Source: Symbiobacteriaceae bacterium
GTDB lineage: Bacteria > Bacillota_E > Symbiobacteriia > Symbiobacteriales > Symbiobacteriaceae
Length of the DNA stretch: 10,658 nucleotides
Assembly (NCBI GenBank): GCA_027356675.1
Contig: DAHVXO010000004.1
Span: 1-10,658, forward strand
Reading direction: 5' to 3'
This document shows positions 6,328 to 10,658 of this stretch, one piece after another (position 1 is the first letter of the stretch; the number at the start of each line of letters is the position of its first letter). A model generated the notes under the pieces. That model had not been told where the DNA came from, did no database searches, and worked only from the letters and a program-made list of their open reading frames with translations. The position numbers and the translations under genes are program-made.

Positions 6328-6585
6328 TTACTTGAACATGGCCTGACACGACAGGCGATACCCGCTCTGAAGCTTATCGCCCAGCACCGTGCGCTCGAGC
6401 TCGGTCGGCGCGGTCAGCAGAAACTGGGTGTCCTTGGGCCACCGGACCTCGCACTTGGCGCTGCTGGTCGTGCCGTCGCAGTCGCACTCCACTGGAACCC
6501 CGAGTTCACGAATCGCGTCCTTCACAGTCATGCCGGAACGCGTATGGACCAGATACTCCTGGTCCTTGTAATCGATGCGACGCAT
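6328..6585 (-). CDS. Small [2Fe-2S] ferredoxin-like protein with altered cysteine pattern
   Basis: The protein has 85 residues when started at ATG 6583-6585, which has GGAGGGG 9 nt upstream. The two earlier in-frame ATGs overlap or abut that ribosome binding site. It has the outline of a plant-type ferredoxin (beta-grasp): an N-terminal strand pair, GMTVKDAIRELGVPVEC, the cluster loop, and a C-terminal GDKLQSGYRLSCQA. The usual ligand pattern is C-x4-C-x2-C-x(n)-C. Here the loop is Cys34-x-Cys36-x8-Cys45, with Cys80 34 residues later. The middle position holds Ser, and an additional Cys precedes the loop. It could bind a [2Fe-2S] cluster with Cys34 or a Ser as fourth ligand, or may have lost the cluster. 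The redox partner is unknown. It is on the same strand as fmdB, 69 nt downstream. Confidence 0.6.
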   Translation of the reverse strand: MRRIDYKDQEYLVHTRSGMTVKDAIRELGVPVECDCDGTTSSAKCEVRWPKDTQFLLTAPTELERTVLGDKLQSGYRLSCQAMFK

Positions 6586-6608
6586 GGACGACATCCCCTC
6601 CATGCAGA

Positions 6609-6614
6609 ATCATA
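6609..6614 (-). promoter_or_regulatory. Possible -10 box for the ferredoxin-like gene
   Basis: TATGAT on the minus strand lies 24 bp upstream of the chosen ATG at 6585. The -35 position at 17-bp spacing reads TACCCA, a poor match, so this is tentative. Confidence 0.3.
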
Positions 6615-6617
6615 CCA

Positions 6618-6644
6618 CTCCGGCGCCGGGCTGGGTAGCCGGAG
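6618..6644 (-). repeat. Inverted repeat between fmdB and the ferredoxin-like gene
   Basis: CTCCGGC (6618-6624) pairs with GCCGGAG (6638-6644) around a 13-nt loop. It begins 10 nt after the fmdB stop but is not followed by a T-tract, so it is at best a weak terminator. It may instead be an RNA 3'-end hairpin. Confidence 0.35.
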
Positions 6645-6654
6645 GGCGCTCTGC

Positions 6655-6945
6655 CTAGTGACAACTGCAGCCGGGGCCGCAACCGCTGGCCTTCTGGGGG
6701 GCCGTGGCGGTGGCTGTGCCTGCGCTGCTCTCACTAGAATCACTGGTGCCGCTATTACCCGTAAGCTTGCGTCCCACCGCGATGTGGCCGTTCTCCAGAC
6801 CGTGGGCTGCAAAGGCGGAGACAAGCCGCCTGGCACCGACCGCACCACAAGATGGGCACGTCAGGCGCTCCCCCTCGGTGTTCATGGGCACGAGTTCCTC
6901 AAACACACCCGCGCACGTCTTGCACTTGAACTCGTAGATCGGCAT
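6655..6945 (-). CDS. FmdB-family zinc ribbon protein
   Basis: The protein has 96 residues, with an ATG at 6943-6945 and GGGGGAG 8 nt upstream. An upstream in-frame start would add 23 residues lying within the promoter and leader. The opening MPIYEFKCKTCAGVFE is diagnostic of the FmdB/CxxC_CXXC_SSSS family. The zinc ligands are Cys8, Cys11, Cys30 and Cys33 (CKTC and CPSC). A low-complexity Ser/Thr/Ala-rich linker leads to a cysteine-rich end, GCGPGCSCH, also seen in many family members and possibly a second metal site. FmdB was named from formamidase operons, where it was proposed as a regulator. The true function is unknown. It has its own strong promoter and is divergent from modA. Confidence 0.88.
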   Translation of the reverse strand: MPIYEFKCKTCAGVFEELVPMNTEGERLTCPSCGAVGARRLVSAFAAHGLENGHIAVGRKLTGNSGTSDSSESSAGTATATAPQKASGCGPGCSCH

Positions 6946-6985
6946 GGCCAATTCTCCCCCCCTTGCTAAGAACATATCGTTCATC

Positions 6986-7014
6986 ATTTTACATCGGACG
7001 ACGGGCGGGTTCAA
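6986..7014 (-). promoter_or_regulatory. Sigma-A-type promoter of fmdB
   Basis: On the minus strand TTGAAC (7009-7014) is followed by a 17-bp spacer and TAAAAT (6986-6991). Both boxes are close to consensus. The predicted start near 6979 gives a leader of about 34 nt. Confidence 0.7.
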
Positions 7015-7024
7015 GCGTTTTTTG

Positions 7025-7059
7025 GCAGTCAGGCACGGTGAGTGCTAACGCGCAGTCAG
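7025..7059 (+). repeat. Direct repeat GCAGTCAG in the fmdB-modA divergent region
   Basis: GCAGTCAG occurs at 7025-7032 and again at 7052-7059, 27 bp apart centre to centre (between two and three helical turns). A small inverted repeat, GCAC-N5-GTGC (7033-7045), lies between them. The group stands just upstream of the modA -35 box and could be a regulator site, but the repeat is short and could be chance. Confidence 0.3.
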
Positions 7060-7079
7060 TGGCGCAAACACCATCTGCA

Positions 7080-7108
7080 TTGTTCAGTATTCTGGCATCA
7101 TGTATGAT
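7080..7108 (+). promoter_or_regulatory. Sigma-A-type promoter of modA
   Basis: TTGTTC (7080-7085), a 17-bp spacer and TATGAT (7103-7108) are followed by the modA start 37 nt later. A small inverted repeat, GTAT-GAT-ATAC (7102-7112), overlaps the -10 box and could be part of an operator. Confidence 0.65.
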
Positions 7109-7144
7109 ATACTTGCAGTAGCTGAATGCCCCAGGAGGTCTCTC

Positions 7145-7936
7145 ATGCGACGCAAGCTCCTCTGGTTGGGCCTATTTTTCGCCCTTGCCGGGTGCAGTTC
7201 CGGGCCCGGGCCGGCCCGTCTCCCCCTATCCCCGGCCCCTGCGGTCGAGGTCATCGTCTCGGCGGCGGCCTCGCTCAGCGATGCCCTGCAGGAAGCCGGT
7301 GCGCAGTTCGAGATCGCCACTGCTGGGGTCAAGCTCCGCTTCAACTTTGGTTCGTCCGGTGCCCTCGGTCAGCAGATCGAGCAGGGCGCTCCGGTGGACC
7401 TGTTCATCTCCGCCGCCCCTGGGCCCATGGAGTCGCTCGTGAGGCGGAACCTGGTCGATGGCAGGGCGGTTCGGACGGTAGCCACCAACCGTCTCGTGCT
7501 GATTCGGAGCAAGGCGGGACCTGCGGTGGTGCAGACCTGGGCCGACCTCAAGGGAGATGCCGTCAGGCAGATTGCCGTCGGCAACCCGCAGCATGTGCCG
7601 GCCGGACAGTACGCGCGCACCGTGCTTGAACACCTCTCGCTCTGGGGCGCCGTGCAAACTCGGCTGGTGCTCGGAGAGGACGTCCGGCAGGTCCTGCAGT
7701 ATACCGAATCGGGTGCGGTGCAGGCAGGCATCGTATACAGCACGGATGCGGCAACTTCGGCCAAGGTCGTGGTAGTGGCCGAGGCCCCGGCGGGGAGCCA
7801 TCCACCGGTGACCTATCCGCTGGCCGTGCTACAGGGTTCCCGGCACCCGGCGGAGGCCGGTGCCTTTGCAGACTACCTCAAGGGACCCGCCGGCACCGCC
7901 GTGCTGCGCAAGTACGGCTTCGGGCCGGGGAATTAG
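7145..7936 (+). CDS. modA: Molybdate ABC transporter, substrate-binding lipoprotein
   Basis: The protein has 263 residues. The ATG at 7145 follows AGGAGG (7133-7138) and opens a lipoprotein signal peptide: MRRK, a hydrophobic run, then lipobox LAGC with Cys17 as the lipidated residue. The next stretch is a Pro/Gly-rich tether. The ModA fold starts at VEVIVSAAASLSDALQEAG (oxyanion-binding Ser43/Ser45), then FNFGSSGALGQQIEQGAPVDLFISA, VAVGNPQHVPAGQYA-type loop (IAVGNPQHVPAGQYART) and LQYTESGAVQAGIVYSTDA. It binds molybdate, or tungstate, outside the membrane and hands it to ModB. An earlier in-frame ATG at 7100 overlaps the -10 box and is rejected. The molybdate/tungstate preference cannot be told by eye. 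Confidence 0.92.
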   Translation: MRRKLLWLGLFFALAGCSSGPGPARLPLSPAPAVEVIVSAAASLSDALQEAGAQFEIATAGVKLRFNFGSSGALGQQIEQGAPVDLFISAAPGPMESLVRRNLVDGRAVRTVATNRLVLIRSKAGPAVVQTWADLKGDAVRQIAVGNPQHVPAGQYARTVLEHLSLWGAVQTRLVLGEDVRQVLQYTESGAVQAGIVYSTDAATSAKVVVVAEAPAGSHPPVTYPLAVLQGSRHPAEAGAFADYLKGPAGTAVLRKYGFGPGN

Positions 7937-7943
7937 GCGGCTG

Positions 7944-7969
7944 CAGGCTTCGCCTGACCGGCCGAAGCC
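7944..7969 (+). repeat. Mutually exclusive hairpins in the modA-modB gap
   Basis: Hairpin A is CAGGC (7944-7948) with GCCTG (7952-7956). Hairpin B is GGCTTCG (7946-7952) with CGAAGCC (7963-7969). They share bases, so only one can form. No T-tract follows, so full termination is unlikely. They may protect the modA 3' end or lower modB expression relative to the binding protein. Confidence 0.4.
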
Positions 7970-8003
7970 GCTCCAGACCTGTCTATAGGAGGCGTAATCG
8001 CCG

Positions 8004-8702
8004 GTGGTCCTCTCCTCCGCCCTCCTGATCTCGCTGAAGATCGCGCTGGCCGCCACACTCCTGGTCTTCGCCACCGGCATGCCCCTGGCCTGGGCACTCT
8101 CACGCCCCGGCTGGCGGGGCAGGGCCCTGCTCGACGTTGCCGTCAATCTGCCGATTGCGCTGCCGCCAACCGTGCTGGGATACTACCTGCTGGTTGTGAT
8201 CGGGCGCAACGGTCCGGTGGGGCAGCTAACCGGTTGGCTCTGGAATACCACCCTGATCTTCACACCCATGGCGGCCGTCATCGCGTCGGCACTGGTCTGC
8301 CTGCCCCTGTTCGTCCAGGCGGCTCGCAACGCATTAGAAGACGTGCAGTTCGACGTCTTCGAGGCGGCCCAGATTGACGGGGCCAACCGTTGGGCTACGT
8401 TCCGCTACATTTCACTGCCACTGGCCTGGCCGGGAATCTGGACGGGGGTCCTGCTCGCCTACACCCGCTCCCTGGGTGAGTTCGGCGCGACCCTCATGGT
8501 GGCGGGGAACATCCCCGGGCGGACCCAGACCATGTCGCTGGCGATTTACTCGGCCGTGCAGTCCGGTCAACAGGGCACGGCCAATTTGCTCTCACTGATC
8601 CTGACCGCCGTGGCCGCCCTGTCGATCTGGGTCGGGCTGCGCTGGCGGACGCCGGGCCGTGCACATGGGCGCTCCAAGTCCGTATCGGGGGAGGTCGCGT
8701 AG
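8004..8702 (+). CDS. modB: Molybdate ABC transporter, permease
   Basis: The protein has 232 residues, a usual ModB length, with a GTG start at 8004 and AGGAGG (7987-7992) 11 nt upstream. It is hydrophobic, with about five or six membrane helices beginning SSALLISLKIALAATLLVFA. The ABC-permease coupling motif begins at residue 120: EAAQIDGANRWATFRYISLP, the loop that docks on the ATPase. The following LLAYTRSLGEFGATLMVAGN and RTQTMSLAIY are typical of molybdate/tungstate permeases. It lies 67 nt after modA and 3 nt before the regulator gene. No ATPase (modC) gene follows within the window, so this permease must use an ATPase encoded elsewhere. Confidence 0.93.
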   Translation: MVLSSALLISLKIALAATLLVFATGMPLAWALSRPGWRGRALLDVAVNLPIALPPTVLGYYLLVVIGRNGPVGQLTGWLWNTTLIFTPMAAVIASALVCLPLFVQAARNALEDVQFDVFEAAQIDGANRWATFRYISLPLAWPGIWTGVLLAYTRSLGEFGATLMVAGNIPGRTQTMSLAIYSAVQSGQQGTANLLSLILTAVAALSIWVGLRWRTPGRAHGRSKSVSGEVA

Positions 8703-8705
8703 GCC

Positions 8706-9845
8706 ATGAAGGGCGAAACCGGGCTCAGCAACAACGTCAAGCAGACCCGCACCCGCATGGGCCTCAGCCAGCAGGACCTGGCGAATCAGGCCGGCGTAAC
8801 CCGCCAGACCATCGGCGGCGTGGAGGCGGGCCTGTTCGCGCCGTCGGCCACGGTTGCTCTGCGCCTGGCGAAGGCCCTGGGCTGCCGGGTCGACGAACTA
8901 TTTTGGCTGGAGGAAGACCTGCCCGCGATTGAGGCCGGACCCGTGGCAGGCGTGCCGGCCGGCCGGGACCTGCGTGTGGCCCTGGCCCGGGTGGGCGGGC
9001 GCTGGGTGGCCCATCCGCTCTTTGGCGATGATGCGTTCCGCTCAGAGCTGATTCCGGCTGACGGGGTCGGCGTCAAGGCTACTATAGGGGATGACGCCAT
9101 GCGCGTCCGACCACTTTATGACCCCGCGACCCTGCCCCACTCGGCGGTGCTGGCTGGCTGCTCACCGGCCCTCTCACTCTGGGCGCGGGCGGCCGAGCGG
9201 TGGCATCCGGGTCTGCGGGTCCACTGGATCTTCGCCAACAGCATGGCCGCCCTGGGGAGTCTGACCCGTGGCGAGGTCCATGCCGCAGGAATGCACCTGT
9301 ACGACCCGGAGTCCGGCGAGCACAACGTGCCATTCGTGCGGCGGGCCATCCCGGGGCGGGCGGCGGTGCTCATCAACCTGGGAATCTGGGACGAGGGGTT
9401 TGTCGTGGGCGCGGGCAACCCGCTGGGAATCCGCGCCGGGGCGGACCTGGCCCAGCCGGGAGTGCGGATCGTCAACCGGGAAGAAGGGGCGGGGTCCCGG
9501 CAAATGCTGGAGCGGGAGCTCGTCAGCGCGCATGTCCCGTGCGCAGCCGTCAATGGCTATGACCGGGTGGTGACCGGACACATCGAGGTGGCCCGGGAGG
9601 TGGCAGCCGGCCGGGCGGATGCCGGAGTGACCACGGCTGCCGTGGCCGCAGCCTTCGGGCTGGGGTTCGTGCCCCTCCACTCGGTGCGCTATGACATGGT
9701 GGTCCTCAAGGAGTACCTGGCGGAGCCGCCCATCGCCGAGCTGTTCGGCACGCTGAGTCACCGCTGGGTACGGTCCCAGTTGGAGGCGCTGGGGGGCTAC
9801 GACACCGCGCTGACCGGAGAGGTGGTCGCGACCATCGATGCCTGA
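8706..9845 (+). CDS. XRE-type HTH fused to a periplasmic-binding-like domain, probable oxyanion-sensing regulator
   Basis: The protein has 379 residues, with an ATG at 8706, 3 nt after the modB stop, and GGGGGAGG overlapping the end of modB. Residues 9-66 are a Cro/CI-type HTH (VKQTRTRMGLSQQDLANQAG, then VTRQTIGGVEAGLFAPS), with helix 3 including RQTIGGVEAG. A linker region (about 70-115) precedes a type 2 periplasmic-binding-like domain without a signal peptide (about 120-360): AVLAGCSPALSLWARAAE, FANSMAALGSLTRGEVHAAGMHLYD (in two parts), VRIVNREEGAGSRQMLE and AREVAAGRADAGVTTAAVA. This architecture (HTH plus PBP-like domain) recurs beside molybdate transporters and in place of ModE. The expected job is intracellular sensing of molybdate, tungstate or a molybdenum cofactor precursor, and control of this operon. 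The ligand and the operator are inferred, not shown. Confidence 0.85.
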   Translation: MKGETGLSNNVKQTRTRMGLSQQDLANQAGVTRQTIGGVEAGLFAPSATVALRLAKALGCRVDELFWLEEDLPAIEAGPVAGVPAGRDLRVALARVGGRWVAHPLFGDDAFRSELIPADGVGVKATIGDDAMRVRPLYDPATLPHSAVLAGCSPALSLWARAAERWHPGLRVHWIFANSMAALGSLTRGEVHAAGMHLYDPESGEHNVPFVRRAIPGRAAVLINLGIWDEGFVVGAGNPLGIRAGADLAQPGVRIVNREEGAGSRQMLERELVSAHVPCAAVNGYDRVVTGHIEVAREVAAGRADAGVTTAAVAAAFGLGFVPLHSVRYDMVVLKEYLAEPPIAELFGTLSHRWVRSQLEALGGYDTALTGEVVATIDA

Positions 9846-9902
9846 AGGACCGCGGCCATCCAGTCACGAAAGCTTTAGTAACAAGACCCGGAGGTGGTTC
9901 TC

Positions 9903-10658
9903 ATGAAGGCCGTGCGCATCCACGCCCAGGGAGGTCCGGAAGTACTGGTCTACGAAGAGGTCGCCAACCCGCAACCAGGGCCGGGTGAGGCGCTGGTGCG
10001 GGTCAAGGCGGCAGGGCTGAACTACCTCGATATCTACCACCGGTCTGGGGTCTATGCAGTCAAGACCCCGTTCACACTCGGGCAGGAAGGCGCCGGCATC
10101 GTCGAGGCCGTCGGCGAGGGCGCAGGGTCCGTCAAGGTCGGCGACCGGGTGGCGTGGTGCATGCACGGCGGCGGGTATGCCGAGTATGCCGTCCTCCCCG
10201 CCTGGAAGCTGGTACCGCTGCCTGCGAACATCTCCTTTGAGATGGGTGCGGCCATCATGCTCCAGGGGCTCACGGCCGAGTACCTGACCCACTCCACCTT
10301 CCCCCTGGGCAAGGGCCACCGGGCCCTGGTCCATGCGGCGGCCGGCGGGGTCGGGCTCCTGCTGGTCCAGATCGCCAAGCGCCTGGGCGCCACGGTCTAC
10401 GGGACAGTGGGGAACCGGGAAAAGGCCCAACTGGCCCTGGAAGCCGGGGCCGACGAAGCGATCCTCTACAACGAGGTCGACTTTGCGGCGGAGGTCCGGC
10501 GCCTGACCGACGGCGCTGGCGTCGACGTCGTCTACGACTCGGTGGGACAGAGTACATTTATGAAGAGCCTGGAGTCGCTCCGGACGCGGGGCCTGATGGT
10601 TTCCTACGGCCAGAGCAGCGGAGTCATCCCGCCCGTGGAGACGGGGCTGCTGTCGGCA
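9903..10658 (+). CDS. Zinc-free quinone oxidoreductase (MDR superfamily), N-terminal 252 residues, runs off the right edge
   Basis: The ATG at 9903 has GGAGG (9890-9894) 8 nt upstream. The frame is open to the end of the window. The GroES-like domain opens [20 protein letters not shown] and includes [14 protein letters not shown] and [16 protein letters not shown]. It lacks the zinc-binding cysteines of alcohol dehydrogenases, as in QOR/zeta-crystallin proteins. The Rossmann NADPH-binding motif is [20 protein letters not shown], from residue 144. The expected reaction is NADPH-dependent reduction of quinones or conjugated carbonyls in the cytoplasm. The preceding 57 nt hold no terminator, so read-through from the mod genes is possible, although the function is unrelated. 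The C-terminal quarter is missing from the window. Confidence 0.9.
   Translation, partial: MKAVRIHAQGGPEVLVYEEVANPQPGPGEALVRVKAAGLNYLDIYHRSGVYAVKTPFTLGQEGAGIVEAVGEGAGSVKVGDRVAWCMHGGGYAEYAVLPAWKLVPLPANISFEMGAAIMLQGLTAEYLTHSTFPLGKGHRALVHAAAGGVGLLLVQIAKRLGATVYGTVGNREKAQLALEAGADEAILYNEVDFAAEVRRLTDGAGVDVVYDSVGQSTFMKSLESLRTRGLMVSYGQSSGVIPPVETGLLSA

Noticed and set aside
7025..7045. Molybdenum cofactor riboswitch upstream of modA
   Set aside because: The region lies upstream of the predicted modA promoter, so it is not in the mRNA. The leader is only about 30 nt, too short for such an RNA.
7226..7801. 191-codon minus-strand frame opposite modA
   Set aside because: It is antisense to a gene with lipobox and ModA motifs. 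Its composition is that of a GC-rich shadow.

Overview
This is a 10.7 kb stretch of a high-GC bacterial chromosome carrying ordinary, densely packed metabolic and redox genes. I see no transposase, phage gene, CRISPR array or RNA gene. GGAGG-type ribosome binding sites sit before nearly every start, and GTG and TTG starts are common. The gene set is a ferredoxin-linked 2-oxoacid oxidoreductase, an ACT-domain malic enzyme, an FmdB protein and a molybdate transporter with an HTH/binding-protein fusion regulator. Together with probable selenocysteine use this suggests a high-GC Firmicute, perhaps Symbiobacterium or a relative. The organism assignment is inference.

Layout. On the minus strand (read right to left) 2118-1 holds a LysR regulator, a two-domain thioredoxin-fold protein and, after a terminator and a regulatory gap, the start of an ACT-domain malic enzyme that runs off the left edge. 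Divergent from the LysR gene, on the plus strand, is a two-gene operon for a 2-oxoacid:acceptor oxidoreductase (fused gamma-alpha subunit, then beta subunit; 2295-5008). It ends in a strong hairpin terminator that is shared with the 3' end of a convergent MFS transporter gene (5040-6260, minus). Further right on the minus strand are a small [2Fe-2S] ferredoxin-like protein and an FmdB-type zinc ribbon protein. Divergent from FmdB is a plus-strand molybdate cluster: modA, modB and a gene fusing an XRE-type HTH to a periplasmic-binding-like domain (7145-9845). There is no modC. The start of a zinc-free quinone oxidoreductase runs off the right edge.

The most important observation is at 492-1163. 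A conventional gene caller would split this gene in two at an in-frame TGA (717-719). That TGA falls exactly where the first cysteine of the C-terminal CPxC redox motif should be (U-P-H-C). The frame is intact and family-like on both sides, and a 7-bp hairpin with a G-containing loop follows at the distance expected of a bacterial SECIS element. I read it as one 223-residue selenoprotein of the protein disulfide oxidoreductase (PDO/glutaredoxin-like) type.

How the genes may work together: the divergent LysR is the obvious candidate regulator of the oxidoreductase operon, and a 27-bp inverted repeat lies between them. The LysR and selenoprotein genes are probably co-transcribed, having a 52-nt gap and no visible promoter. 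The HTH/binding-domain protein probably senses oxyanion and controls modAB.
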